From Leptasterias polaris (lineage: Eukaryota; Echinodermata; Asteroidea; Forcipulatida; Asteriidae): a stretch of DNA of 64,000 nt. Under the pieces are notes generated by a model that was given only the letters and a program-made list of their open reading frames with translations, searched no databases and was not told the DNA's origin. The translations under genes were made by a program, and so were the position numbers. The stretch lies in contig JAZGTN010000027.1 of assembly GCA_037783415.1 (NCBI GenBank), positions 1,884,001-1,948,000 of the forward strand, read 5' to 3'. Positions 1 through 11,901 of this stretch are shown here, piece by piece (within the stretch, counting starts at the first letter, position 1; each line of letters starts with the position of its first letter).

Positions 1-470
1 TCTCTTTTAGCACCCAAGTTCATTTCAAGGAATCGTCTGTAATAAACAACCCTCTTGTTTAATCCTTAATCCTCAAGTAGTGGTAATTAAGTCACACATT
101 AATGTATTATAGTTTACAGATAGCAGCCTGTGTGTTCTCCCACCATCACTTCTTTGATTTTATGTACTGGTGGTTCTTCATGTTTTTAAGTTTTGCCTGT
201 TTCAAGTCATTACTGCTATGGACTCGATTTTAGAGCCATTTTGATTTTAATTTGTAACCTTCCTTGGCACATGTGTTTTGTTGTTTTTAGTGGTTTTTAT
301 AAATCCTGTTAGTTCAGTAGTGTTACTGTTGGTCTTGGTTTAGAATTCACTTGATTTATTGCTTTATGGTTTTGCTTTTTGTGATCGCTTCATAATCAAT
401 AAAGTAATTTTTCATCGCTTTATAATCAATAAAGTAATTTTGTGCAAGCCCACCAACCATGTGGATAATA
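1..470. other. Unassigned AT-rich sequence with a 30-bp tandem duplication
   Basis: No coding region or recognisable transposon end is seen. A unit of about 30 bp is present twice in tandem at about 384-442; each copy contains AATCAATAAAG, which resembles a polyadenylation signal. The stretch could be the 3' end of a gene or element lying to the left, but nothing proves this. Confidence 0.4.
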
Positions 471-477
471 ATTAGGT

Positions 478-1074
478 AAATTTGATCTCAAGAACTGGAG
501 ACCGATTAGCCTTTTAAATGTAGATTACAAACTGTTGGCCAAAGTTCTCACAAATAGGTTAAAAAGGGCCATGCCTTTCATAATAGGTGACAGATAACAG
601 ACATGTGGTGTACCGGGGAGAAAAAATCACGACAACCTCACACTTTTGCGTGATAGCATAGATTATAATTGGAACAATAAGGAAGCAGCTATTTTAAGCA
701 TCGATCAGGAGAAGGTTTTCGATAGAATTAATTGGAATTATATGTTTACCATGCTTGAGAAAATGGGGATTCCCCCCAAATTCATTCAATGGATCAAGCT
801 TTTATATAGTAATCCTGAGAGTTGCGTCATTGTAAATAACTTCATTGGCAGACCTTTCCAAATAAGTAGAGGTATCAGACAAGGGTGTCCCCTGTCTCCA
901 TTGTTATATGCAGTCTGTGCAGAAGGTTTAGGAACTCTAATTAGAATCAATAATGGGTTGCATGGTATTCAGTGTCCAGGTGGAACCATGGTGGAACTGA
1001 ATGTGTTAAAATTATCCAGCATGCCGATATTTCTAAAGAGAGTGTGTAAAGAAAATAGAAAACATTATTTTTAG
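478..1074 (+). pseudogene. Tx1/L1-like reverse transcriptase fragment
   Basis: The reading starts with [11 protein letters not shown] (classic RT block 1), passes an in-frame stop near 595, and continues through ILSIDQEKVFDRI (first catalytic aspartate) and GIRQGCPLSPLLYA (RT thumb-side block). The sequence then jumps to unrelated residues and no Y/F-x-D-D box follows, so a deletion has removed the second catalytic motif. The wording of the blocks is of the L1/Tx1 kind rather than CR1. No start codon is meaningful here because the element is 5' truncated. Confidence 0.8.
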
Positions 1075-1099
1075 TTTTTACTGGTCAGGTAAACCGGAC

Positions 1100-1563
1100 A
1101 AAATCAAGCGTGCCACTATCACCGGACCTCGATACATGGGAGGGACAGGTCTTTTGGACGTCAGGGTCAGGTTACGCAGTCTAAAACTGATGTGGTTGAG
1201 TATTATATCAAAAGTAATGGTAAATGGAAATCCTTCTTTAACTATTGGATCGAGAAACCCGGCGAAAGCCATAATCTTGGTTGGTATGTGTTTGGTAAAA
1301 CCAAGAAAAAGTCACCAGACCACTCCCTTTTATATGGACCTTTTTGCAGCCTACGAAAAATCAGGGGGTGTTTTCAGACCAGAATTTACCTCAGTTTTGG
1401 AAGTAATGAATATCCCTCTCTGGCATAATTCAGTGGTTGCGATTAATAAGGATAACGATTTAGCGAGTCCTGTTTTAACAAAGAATAACATCATCAAATT
1501 TCAACATGTTGTTAAAAATAACAGACTAATTACCTTTAAGGAATTGGCTAGGATCAAGTGTGA
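1100..1563 (+). pseudogene. Tx1/L1-like LINE, region downstream of the RT
   Basis: FYWSGK, then GGTGLLDV and LRSLKLMW, then FKELARIK are readable but in shifting frames, matching the region between RT and C-terminus of L1/Tx1-type proteins (W-x-G and GGLGL-like phrases). The frame changes near 1190 and again near 1330. The reading is cut at 1563 by the CR1-like insertion and resumes at 4606 with NRITAGRIAKRL. Confidence 0.65.
1556..1563. repeat. 8-bp target-site duplication, left copy
   Basis: AAGTGTGA lies immediately before the 5'-truncated CR1-like LINE, and the same octamer is at 4598-4605 immediately after its tail. The interrupted Tx1 reading frame is continuous if one copy and the inserted LINE are left out, which supports a true target duplication. 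Confidence 0.75.
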
Positions 1564-1662
1564 TCAGGTGATTTCAACATAAATTTATTAATTCCAACCA
1601 ATCCTAGCTCCCAGTCCTTTATCGACTTATTTACATCTCACTCTTTCCTCCCCCAAATCCAT

Positions 1663-4001
1663 ATGCCCACACGTATTACTGATACTTCTGCTACACTTAT
1701 CGATAATTTTTTATCAAATATTCTTCCTTCCTCAAAATCTGGTATTTTAATCTCTGATATCTCAGATCATCTGCCAATTTTTATGTTCGTTCAGTCTCCA
1801 AACTCAAGTTCTTCTCATAATCACAATTTACCTTTTTCTCGAAATGTGTCTAATGTGAACCTTGAACAGTTTATTGACGACTTACACTCTTTTGACTGGA
1901 CCAATGTCCTTAGTTGTAATAATCCTGATACAGCTGCTTATAATACTTTTCTGGATAATTCTATTTTTCTGTACGATCAAAATACACCTTTAGTTAGACA
2001 AAACAACAATACCAAATCTAATCATATTTCAACTACCCCTTGGATTACACATTTCCTCCTCAAATCTATTAAGAAAAAGAATAAATTGTATCGTCAGTAC
2101 TTGTCCAACCCTACAACCTCACATAAATGCAAGTATATCAAGTATAAAAACACCTTGACTAGCCTTCTACGTCTTTGTAAAAAAAAGTACTATTCCCTTC
2201 AGTTTGAAAAAGAAAGAAATAACATCCGTAATACCTGGAAGGTTATAAATTCTGTTTTGAATAAAAATACCCATTCTCATGGTATTAACAGCATCATTGT
2301 TAATGGGAATTTAATTGACAATCCAAATCAAATCGCCAATCATTTTAATCAATACTTTATCAATATTGGTCCCAACCTTGCTAAAAACATCCAACCTACT
2401 CATTCACCCCTTAGTTTTGCTGATTATATGCCCAACCCTAATTTTAATTCCTTCTTTTTTACTCCAGTATTTGAACATGAAATTTTGGACATTGTAAAAA
2501 ATTTACAAAATAAAAAAAGTTCTGGTCATGACCTGATCAATATTTCCATTATCAATAAGTCAATTTTTGCCATAAGTAAACCACTTGTTCATATTGTCAA
2601 TACTTCTTTTACGACTGGCATTGTTCCATCAGAAATAAAAATTGCTAAAGTCCCACCAGTTTTCAAAAAGGGTGATCGTAACAATATATCCAATTATAGG
2701 CCCTATCTCTATTCTTTCATGTTTTTCAAAGATCTTTGAAAAATGTGTCTATGCCCGTACCATTAATTTTCTGAATAAGTTTGAAATTTTAACAAATCAA
2801 CAGTTTGGTTTCCGTAGCAAACATTCAACCATTCATGCACTCCTTGATTTTATTGATAAAGTTACTAATGCTATCGATGACTCCAATCATACTTTGGGGG
2901 TGTTCCTTGATCTTTCAAAGGCTTTTGATACAATAGACCATCAAATACTATTGCATAAACTTTCCAACTATGGTATCCGTGGAATTCCCCTAGAATGGTT
3001 TATTGTAAGAGTTATCTTTCAGACAGGCCACAATATGTTTCCGTCAATGGCATTAAATCTGAGTCTGATGTCCTTACGTATGGAGTACCTCAAGGATCAA
3101 TCCTCGGGCCTTTGTTATTCACCATATACATTAATGATTTCACAAATTCTTCTAGTGTGCTTTCATTTATATTATTTGCGGATGACTCTAATTTATTCTT
3201 TTCCCATAGTAACCTTGACTATCTTGTAAACACTGTTAACAATGAGCTCAAACTAGTTGCCACCTGGTTTACGGTCAATAAACTATCCCTAAATATCACT
3301 AAAACTAACTGCATGTTGTTCAGTAATTCAGTCAGAGACCTTCCAAGTCCTATAAAGATTAATGACATTGAAATCACTGGAAACTGATTGTTGCAAGTTT
3401 CTAGGACTTTTTGTTGACCGTAGACTATCATGGAATAGTCATGTTGATTACAGTGTAAAATTATTGCTAGAAATATTGGTGTGATCATTAGGATCAAGCA
3501 TTTTATGCCTGAACTGGTTTTACAATCTCTTTATAAAATACATTGATCGGTTCTTATCTTAACTACGGGATACTTGCATGGGGATCAAGTTCTACTACCA
3601 ATCCTAATAGACTTCTTCTCTTACAGAAGCGAGCTCTTCGTATCATTAATTTTGCTGAATTTAACGCACATACAGATCCCCTTTTCCATAAATATGCAAT
3701 TTTAAAGTGAATGATATTTATTGTCTTCAGCTTGGGTCCCTCATGTATCACCTCACTTGTAAAAATTTACCTTCTGCTATTCAATAAATTTTTTCTTTAA
3801 ACTCAGATGTACATTCCCATTTCACCCGCCAAGCTTCTAATTATCACATTTCTTACACTCGTACTTCCCTCGCTCTTAAAACTATTAAACATGAGGGACC
3901 TATGCTTTGGAACATGCTTAATGAAAAACTTAAAGCCTCCAAAAGCTTGTTTACTTTTAAACGTGTCTTTAAAGCTGATATACTGAAATCTTATTGTTGA
4001 T
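1663..4001 (+). pseudogene. CR1-like endonuclease-RT polyprotein, frameshifted
   Basis: In order: the end of an apurinic-type endonuclease (to about 1790); a lysine-rich linker; RT blocks VFKKGDRNNISNYRP (about 2660), FGFRSKHST, LDLSKAFDTIDH (first catalytic aspartate), YGVPQGSILGPLLF and FADD (second catalytic pair, about 3178). A frame change near 2700 moves the reading from 1663-2739 to 2642-3229, and another near 2998 moves it to 2995-3387. Traces of the C-terminal domain reach the stop at about 4001 (KTIKHEGPMLWN, then FTFKRVFK). Catalytic residues survive, but the frame is not continuous. Confidence 0.85.
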
Positions 4002-4575
4002 GAGTTTTTAACAGATGTACATTGTATTTTGAACCATACCACAGTGCAGACTCGTGTGGTCTCCTACATGGGATCCATGGTGTATACTATCATCCATAGC
4101 CACACTATGTTAAATCCATCGAGGGATACGCTGCTTTTGCATCACTCATGATTTCGTTCGATACTATATTGCTGACCGGCAAGATTGTTGTGTTTGATTG
4201 TTGTGTTAGTCCTAGTCCAATGTTTGTTCTCGTTATTTGATTGTATTATAGTGTTTGCTGATTTTTCTTTGTAACATGCATGTGCATTGAGACCTGCTAT
4301 TATATTTGTTTATTGGTGGCTCGACTCGACCACGGACCTCCACGGTTCACAACATTATTTTTTAATCTCAATGCATATGCATGTCACTATAGGGACCATT
4401 GCCTACAAGCTTTGCTTTTTAAATGGATCCCTCTGCAGTGTCACATAATGCTTTTTTTGTTTACATGTAATATTCTTCAAACCTATGCTGTAAAACATTT
4501 ACTTTGCATTATGTAATGATTACTTTTGATGTATTTATTATTGCCTTTTGCTTTTTTGATACTGTGGAAATAAAC
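4002..4575 (+). other. 3' UTR of the CR1-like LINE
   Basis: This stretch between the end of the RT protein and the AACCTTG tail has no coding signal. It is read as the 3' UTR because the element's flanking duplication lies just beyond the tail. Confidence 0.6.
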
Positions 4576-4597
4576 GAACCTTGAACCTTGAACCTTG

Positions 4598-5084
4598 AAG
4601 TGTGAAATTAATCGTATCACTGCTGGACGCATAGCTAAACGTCTTCGAACAAAACATCAATCCTGTCCTCTTCAAAGAAAAACGTTGTGGGCCTAATGAC
4701 CATCCAAGCAGGTGGCTCAGTTCCAAATTGACCATGGGGATCAGGGTTTGGTACCTTTTTCTAAAATGACCACGAAATTAATGTACAAATCATTGAAGGT
4801 CAAATAATTTGTTTTTCCAAAAGCACAGGAAAAGTGGGCCTCGATTTTAGGCCTCACTGATAAGTTCGACTGGGCCAATATTTGGACCAAATTAAACATG
4901 AACAATATTATGGACGCCAAAGACAAGGACACCTTTTAAGACTTTATCACAGGATTCTGCCAACCCGAGATAAACTTAAACGCATGAAAATCATAGATAC
5001 AGTCGACTGTCCTTTCTGTAAATCCGACACTGAAACTGTCGAACATTTGTTTCTATACTGTAATGAGGTGGTTGAACCCTGGTA
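4598..5084 (+). pseudogene. Tx1/L1-like LINE C-terminal region
   Basis: After the second duplication copy the older LINE resumes (INRITAGRIAKRL), then runs with stops and a frameshift near 4930 into LYHRILPTRDKLKR, a CPFC pair and VEHLFLYCNEV. This is the zinc-binding C-terminal signature of L1/Tx1-type LINEs. It stops at a TA where the AT-rich element is inserted. Confidence 0.75.
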
Positions 5085-5088
5085 AATA

Positions 5089-5843
5089 TGAGGCGCCAAG
5101 TGTAAACTTATTATTTAACGCAATTATTTACAAATAATTCATTATATAATATATAATTCATTATTTAACCATTATTTAATCTTTATTTACAAATAATCAG
5201 TTTTGCACCACACAATTGTTTATATATAATCGTATGAAAGCTTTCATTATATATATATAATCTTAAACACAATTTCATTATTTACAAATAATGTCGACGG
5301 ATAGATTTTTATATATAAATAATTAACTTTGCACATGCAATTATATGTATATAATTTCTGGACAACTTTCATTATATATATATAATTTAACGGATCATTA
5401 CACTTATATATAAATAATGGCGACTGACAAAATTTATATGTAAATAATTTATTTTACACATGCAATTATATAATAAATAATTGTTAGGCAGCTTTCATTA
5501 TATACATATAATTTTGCGGATCATTATACTTATATATAAATAATATCGGCTGCCAAAATTTATTTGTTGTCCAGAAATTATATACATATAATTGCATGTG
5601 CTAAGTTAATTATTTATATATAAAAATCTATCCGTCGACATTATTTGTAAATAATGAAATTGTGTTTAAGATTATATATATATAATGAAAGCTTTCATAC
5701 GATTATATATATACAATTGTGTGGTGCAAAACTGATTATTTGTAAATAAAGATTAAATAATGGTTAAATAATGAATTATATATTATATAATGAATTATTT
5801 GTAAATAATTGCGTTAAATAATAAGTTTACACTTGGCGCCTCA
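5089..5843. mobile_element. 755-bp AT-rich element with 278-bp terminal inverted repeats
   Basis: The left arm (5089-5366) and right arm (5566-5843) are reverse complements with few mismatches. Ends are TGAGGCGCCAAG and its complement, flanked by TA on both sides (5087-5088 and 5844-5845), as expected of a Tc1/mariner-type nonautonomous element. The 199-bp centre holds further short AT-rich sub-palindromes. There is no coding capacity. It is inserted in the C-terminal region of the Tx1-like LINE, so it is younger than that LINE. Confidence 0.8.
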
Positions 5844-5845
5844 TA

Positions 5846-6478
5846 GGTATACGTCGAATTTTTAATTAGGAAACAAACTGGCTGCCGTTTCTTTTGTCTC
5901 AGTGATTGTATAAGAATTGTATGTATGAATTTGTCATTTGTATCTATGATAATTGTTGGCATGATGATCAATGTTATTTGGAGAATCCGGTGTGATCTGG
6001 TCTTCAATGAGGACAACGTTTTCACAAACACAAACATTATCAAGACCTACAAAGAAACTCTCAGATCATTTCTACTAAGGGAGAGGAATAGGCTCCAAAC
6101 AAGTAATTTTAACAAATTGTACAAATTCCTGTGTACTTTCAATGAAGACGAGAGTCCAAAATTTATGTTCTGATCAAAATCGAATTTTGTCACCTCTCAG
6201 TTACTGTCCTTTGTGTAGGCCTTAATTTTAATCTTTTTACTTGTACTAGGTTGCTTTTTCATGTTTTGATCTTGCCTTTGTTTGATATGTAATATCAACT
6301 TTGTTCATTGTCCTTTAGTTTCTAGTAACCTATATGTACTTGTGTACTGATCTATCAGTACTTGCTTTAATGTTCCATAGGAGATGTATATACTTGTAAT
6401 TACTTGAGTTGAATAAACGGAGTCTATAAGAGCTCCACTCAAAAGAAAAAAAATAATAAATAATAATATATAATAATT
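5846..6478 (+). pseudogene. Tx1/L1-like LINE, extreme C-terminus and 3' UTR
   Basis: The reading 5925-6173 (VIWRIRCDLVFNED, then RSFLLRERNRL) continues the LINE protein and ends at a stop at 6171-6173. About 300 bp of 3' UTR follows, with AATAAACGG near 6412, then an A-rich tail. Confidence 0.65.
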
Positions 6479-6771
6479 TAGGTAGTATTTTTCCTACGAT
6501 GCTGCTGTTGACATTGCTTTATTTTACAGGCTAGTAGGCATGGTAGGGAGGCCGAGGTAGTAAAAACTAATACTTGACATGTTTTTACAATTAAAAGGAT
6601 ATTGTTGAGATGACACGGCAAGCAGGGATTGATCAAACATATACACATCTGCCATCTAGAATCTCGACGACCTCATCAGACTCACTTCGACGGAAATAAT
6701 CAAAGAGCGCCACCAATTGACAGAAAAGTGAAGAACGTTTTGGCGAAAATAAGGTCCAAATCAATTTAAAA

Positions 6772-7172
6772 ACAGGCGACGCGACGGACGACGGCACGAC
6801 GCGACGGACGACGGGCGACGCGACGGCACGACGCGACGGACGACGGGCGACGCGACGGCACGACGCGACGGACGACGGCACGACGCGACGGACGACGGAC
6901 GACGCGACGGGCGACGCGACGGACGACGCGACGGGCGACGCGACGGACGACGCGACGGACGACGCGACGGACGACGCGACGGCACGACGCGACGGACGAC
7001 GGCACGACGCGACGGACGACGGATGTCCAAGTCACCATGCAAATCAATTGAAAAACAGGCGACGCGACGGGCGACGGCACGACGCGACGCACGACGCGAC
7101 GGGCGACGGCACGACGCGACGGACGACGCGACGGGCGACGGAATAGGCGACGCGACGGCACGACGCGACGCA
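6772..7172. repeat. GC-rich minisatellite of CGACG(C)GACGG-type units
   Basis: Two blocks (about 6772-7022 and 7058-7172) are built from short units such as GCGACGCGACGG and GGCACGACGCGACGG in irregular order. Both are preceded by nearly the same AT-rich sentence (AAATCAATT, then AAAACAGG), so the whole unit of flank plus array looks duplicated. Long arginine-rich readings on both strands are a by-product of the 3-base rhythm and are not genes. Confidence 0.9.
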
Positions 7173-7256
7173 TATCTGTCGTCTTTAGAACACCATACTG
7201 AAGTGAAGTGTTTTCGAAAGCCAACCCTCTTTTGTATTATGAAGTTTTAGAAGGTC

Positions 7257-7630
7257 AAAGGCACTGACGGTTCACCTCAATAATATTGACAAAGCCCTAA
7301 TCCGTATAGCAACCATCCAGTTTGCAATGATTAAAAGCACTGACTGTTCACTTTGTTAATAATAACAAAGCCCTAATCCGTACGGACCGTCTCACATACA
7401 AAGATAAAAGGCACTAACGGTTCACTTTGTTAATAATAACAAAGCCCCAATCCGTACGAACCGTCTAACGTACAAAGATAAAAGGCACTGACGGTTCACT
7501 TTGTTAATAATAACAAAGCCCCAATCCGTACGAACCGTCTCACGTACAAAGATAAAAGGCACTGACGGTTCACTTTGTTAATAATAACAAAGCCCTAATC
7601 CGTATGAACCATCTCAATGATAAAAAGCAC
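7257..7630. repeat. 74-bp tandem satellite, about five copies, each a nested hairpin
   Basis: Unit starts at 7333, 7406, 7480 and 7554 show a 74-bp period, with diverged copies at 7257 and 7623. Each good unit has an outer 8-bp stem (GACGGTTC with GAACCGTC) and, inside it, a perfect 8-bp stem-loop (CTTTGTTA, loop ATAA, TAACAAAG). The two middle copies are almost identical. Confidence 0.9.
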
Positions 7631-8202
7631 TGATGTTCTTTTCATTAGAAGTACAAATTTACAGCCCCGCCCTGAAGAGCCATGAACAAGGAAGACAAGG
7701 GGGGGACAAGAAAAGTACAAAAAGGAAGAAAACAAAGAAAGAATAAACCTTTAACAGATAAAAAATAAAAAAATAAAATTATCATTTAATTTGTGTCTAG
7801 TACTTTTCTTTAACTTACGAGATAGCTTAACAATTATTATTTCGTGTTTTGTGTTTGTTTGATTCTGTCATTTCTTTCTTTGTATTTGTGTTTCTTTATT
7901 TTTATTTTTTATTGTTTTCATGATTTATGCATTGATTTGTTTATCTCTAATTATTATTAAATGATTATTATTCTGAAACAGCAGTTCGAAAGGACACTTT
8001 AAGGTTACTCTAATAAATACCAAAGAACCATGCACATTATGCCTAATTTATTTTTTCTCGCTTCGATACGTCGTCGCCATGTTGGTCGCCATATTTGCCG
8101 AATCAATCGACTTGACGCATTTGGGTGAAACACAGACCACGCATGCGTGATTTACGGCAAATTTACTAAAGGTTAACACCCTATTCTTTCTCATTATACT
8201 GT
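7631..8202. other. No gene seen; AT-rich spacer
   Basis: A short G/A-rich stretch (7693-7750) is followed by AT-rich sequence. No supported reading frame, RNA gene or element end. Confidence 0.5.
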
Positions 8203-8318
8203 AGCTGTACTTTACACACAGGTTTTTTTTAAATATCGGTAGTCTGGCGTCATGCACGTTAGCTGTACTTTACACACAGGTTTTTTTTAAATATCGGTAG
8301 TCTGGCGTCATGCACGTT
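8203..8318. repeat. Perfect 58-bp tandem duplication
   Basis: 8203-8260 and 8261-8318 read as identical, including an eight-T run. It looks like a recent simple duplication. There is no coding meaning. Confidence 0.9.
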
Positions 8319-8956
8319 AGATGGACGCCTGGTGAAAATTGATGTACGTCGGAATACGCGGTGTGTATTTTAGGTCATTCGTTAGCCATTCGTTATATAA
8401 ATGCTATGTAAACGTTGGGCATTAACTTTTCTATGACAAAAGTCTAGATGTTTTGGACGTATATTATTATGGCCGAACAGCGGACGAAGACGCACCCTAC
8501 ACCAAACGTGCGAAACGTTCACTCAGCGAATGTTCAACGTGTACATATCGTATTGCTCACTACGTTGTCACCCGCTCAACAATTTGAACATGTTTTCGAG
8601 ACCCTAGCGCACCTCTGCGAACCCCTGCGAACCGCTAAAGAAAACAACTTTTGCCAAAACATGTCACGAACGAATTTAATTTACACGAAAGTAAATCCGA
8701 CATTTCCAAAACCGTCGGGCACACGCTAATCGCTACAGTGTGACAGGGTCATTACAACAAGTGACTTGACGTAAGGAACACATAAACTCTTCATAATGAA
8801 CAAAATATAATAACACCCCTCACAATCCCAAGCCTCTCGACTCTGAGGCAAATCCCTACATTAATTTGTAAAGGTTTAATTACAAAGACACTTAGGCACT
8901 AGCTTTACTGGAGATGTGCACGTGGATAGTTCGAATAATTGCCCCTCATCTGCCCT

Positions 8957-9132
8957 GGGCCCAATTTCATAAAGCTGTTTAGCAGAAAATACTGCTTGGA
9001 ATGTTTCTTTGCTTAGCTAAAAATGAGTGGGGCACCAGTCGCAACAATGTTAACTTTATCGGATGTTGGCTGGTAACCTGTTTTTGCTAAGCAATGTTTT
9101 TTTGTGCTTACAGGCTTTATGAAATTGGGCCC
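8957..9132. mobile_element. 176-bp MITE with GGGCCCAATTTCATAAAG ends
   Basis: The left end GGGCCCAATTTCATAAAG is matched by its reverse complement at the right end, with a short noncoding interior. From memory, this end sequence is common in marine invertebrate genomes as a small nonautonomous DNA element. A target duplication is not obvious. Confidence 0.75.
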
Positions 9133-11901
9133 TGGAGCTCCGACACAATGCTAAAAAGGTCGGCGTTCAATTCAATGTACGCAAATACACAGTCATTCAT
9201 CCTTTTCCCAACCCGCTCTTCTCCCACCCCAATGGAAAGATGAAACGAGTTGCGCAGTTTTCAGATACTCACATTTCCCCCTTGGCCCCACCGTCCACGA
9301 CCCACGAAGTATTTTCATATAATAAATAAGAAAACAAAATATATATAGATAAATAACACACGGAAAAGCTAAGGCCATTATTGCATGGTGTACAAACAAC
9401 TTCCCCGCTATTATTTGTTTTGCAGATCATCAGTCTATACCTATAGACCTTGATCATGATGCGGCCATCTTGATTTTCTCCCAATTAAATCAATGTAACA
9501 AAACCGAGGCTGAAAGGAGAAATAGTCTGGTTCCTTTGTGTACACTGAATATTCTAGCATTCATTACTGTTATCAGATACAGGGAACATGACCAAGATGG
9601 TGGCAGCATATAAAAGGTCTATAACTTCTCAAAGAGTAACACAGTTTGCCTATAGTATACGCAGCTTCCACTTTGCTGCCACTCTCCTTTGTCACAGGTA
9701 AAGTACAAAACTTCAAAAGTTGTGTTTAGGAAAATCCTATAACGGTTTCGAAAATTGTGGATAATTTTTTTAACGGTTTTAAATAAGTAATTGCGACAGG
9801 AGACACTTTTTAATTTCTTGCCCTTCACTTAAGGCCAGCTGAATTCATAACGCATTCGTAAAACTACTTACGGGTCATACGTTATTCAGAGTAACAACAT
9901 TTGCCATGGCTGGTTACTTATTCACGAGGCCAATATTGTAAAGATCTATGAATTTAGAATTACCTGTGCTTTGCTGTTTACGGGTGTTAAGAAACAGCTG
10001 AAGTTCTTCGTTTGAATAATGAACGGTTGTGTGACAAAACACTCGCCGTGGGTTTTTGTTTGTGTCACCTTGGTTCTGTTCATGGACCCCATCTCACTGG
10101 TTCATCTCTCACCAGCCACTGGGGTAATCCAGGGGGAGTGAAAGCTGGTTACTTTGTCCTTAGAATATTAAATAGCAGATACATGGGACAACACCTGTAC
10201 ATTTTGTTTGAAAATATGGGTACCCAAATGCTGTCAAGACTAAAAGTACGTAAACTTCTCTTAATAATTAAATCAATCAGTCAATCAGTCAAAATTTAAA
10301 GTGCCAAAAATAAAAGTTTGCTCAAATGCGCTGAGGCGCAGAAGATAAGTCATTGATGGTATGCCTCCTGAAACAAGTGGGCCATCAGAAGTGTCTTAAA
10401 TGGTGTTCAAAGATGTTGCGTCCCTGATGTGATTTGCAAGTTTATAAATCAGCGATCTCCTTTCTCATCACACTGTATTTCAGTGCGTCATGGGTTTACG
10501 GATTGGTAATCTCATCAACTACTTAATTCGATTGCCACTACTGAAATAAGTACGGTTATAAACGGGTACAAAATCCCATGTAGTGAGGTAGATAGGGGAT
10601 GGGACAATTTTGCCTTTGATGACATAGGTAGACTAACGAGCAATTTTCAAAATTGTCAATGTGGCTGCCATTGCTTGTTATTCTACCTACATTTTTACAA
10701 ATGACAAATTTGCAATGGCCCTTTCGCCAAAGATCGTTCTCGTTGACACATTCTGACTGTGTGTCTATTATTCCATGCTTGTATCATCAAAGGCACACTC
10801 CGATCATCTGCCTGCCGTACTAATAAAAAAATATGTAAATCATTTTTCGATCTGTTCACTAATATGGTACCTCAGGTTGATTACATTGTGTGTTTATTTA
10901 GAACTATGACGACTACCATGAATTTGCACAGCCACATACCATTTTATTTTATTTGTATTATTATTTTGTTATGCAGGCCTATTCCACTTTGTGTTTTTCT
11001 AACGTTTTTTAATCCTCGTTCTTGTAATGTTTTTACTATTTATTGCTATTCTTTGATTGTTAATCACGTCCAATTTGGCCTGTGGGCCACGAGATGTGAT
11101 GTTAATAAAATGAAGAATTAAGATTTATTCAACATCACAACAATGCACGTACCGGTATGAATGTTGGCTCCCATGCACAACTGTTTCTTGCATTATGTCA
11201 TCAGAATATTAAAAATGCGTATTACGAAAGAGAGCACATAATAATCTGCGTAAGTAAGGGGGAGGAGGGCGGGGTGGGGCACGTGCTTTCATTGAAATAT
11301 GGATCTTTAGGATTAGAAACTTCCAGAATAATATAATACTTTGCTTCATCATTTTTTGTATGTAGTAATGTTTAAACTTCCCATTTTGAATTCACGATCC
11401 CAGTTAAAAGTAGCTTTAAAATCTGTCATCTTTCTGTTTCAAAGCATCAATTTGCAACACATCGTTGGTGCGTGATCAATATGCATGAAAATTACTAAGT
11501 CGTTGTTATTTACCAAGCTCTGTATGTTAACGGTGTAGGCCTACATACAACATATCAGCATGGCAATTTGTTCACAGACAAATCAAGTCAGCAAGTCATA
11601 AAGAAAACCAGGGAGAGAGAAGTTGATTTAGCGTGTTTGAGATATTGCCGAAAATCTGGAGTGGTTTAATTTCCACCCAAGAAGAATAACTCTTAGGCCT
11701 AATTGGAATACACAATCTGAAAAAAGTTCCATGCAGAAACGGTTCTCAGATTGAAATGTTTTGAATCCCTCTCTCTAAAACCACATTGCCTTGAATGTGT
11801 ATTGCTTCTTGAAATTGTATACACCAAAAGCTGAAGTTCTTTTTACCAAGTAAGTTTTTATGGTCATTAAATTTTGGAGTTATTACCAAAGTGATACCCT
11901 C
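9133..11901. other. No gene seen; intergenic DNA
   Basis: Only short unsupported reading frames occur here. A single reading at 10012-10299 has no recognisable domain and no splice context that would support it. Confidence 0.4.

Larger units (their letters stand above)
1564..4597 (+). mobile_element. CR1/jockey-type LINE, 5' truncated inside the endonuclease
   Basis: The insert opens with the endonuclease motif GDFNINLL, followed by an endonuclease C-terminal part (SATLIDNFLSN, then SDISDHLPIF), a linker and a reverse transcriptase. It ends in three to four AACCTTG units at 4576-4597, the kind of short tandem 3' tail made by CR1-group elements. It sits in the older Tx1-like LINE and is flanked by an 8-bp duplication. 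Coding is broken by frameshifts near 2700 and 2998 and by many stops after 3387, so it is dead, although less decayed than its host element. Confidence 0.85.
471..6478 (+). mobile_element. Decayed Tx1/L1-like LINE, interrupted by two later insertions
   Basis: Four separated pieces encode parts of one non-LTR retrotransposon protein in order: an RT fragment (478-1074), a post-RT region (about 1100-1563), a further C-terminal region (4598-5084) and the last part (about 5925-6173). The piece at 4882-5085 contains an HRILPTRDKLKR-type motif and a cysteine/histidine cluster (CPFCK, then VEHLFLYC), typical of the C-terminus of L1/Tx1-clade elements. The 5' end is missing. The 3' UTR runs to an A-rich tail near 6440-6478. 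A CR1-like LINE (1564-4597) and an AT-rich inverted-repeat element (5089-5843) split it. It is broken by stops, frameshifts and a deletion that removed the second catalytic RT motif, so it cannot move by itself. Confidence 0.8.

Noticed and set aside
6633..7224. Several arginine-rich readings on the minus strand
   Set aside because: They lie inside the CGACG minisatellite and exist in more than one frame; repetition with a near-3-base rhythm explains them.
8448..8729. 93-residue reading
   Set aside because: No domain, no splice context, no similarity recognised; composition is not distinctive.
10012..10299. 95-residue reading
   Set aside because: Glycine and leucine content looked protein-like, but there is no motif and no neighbouring exon.
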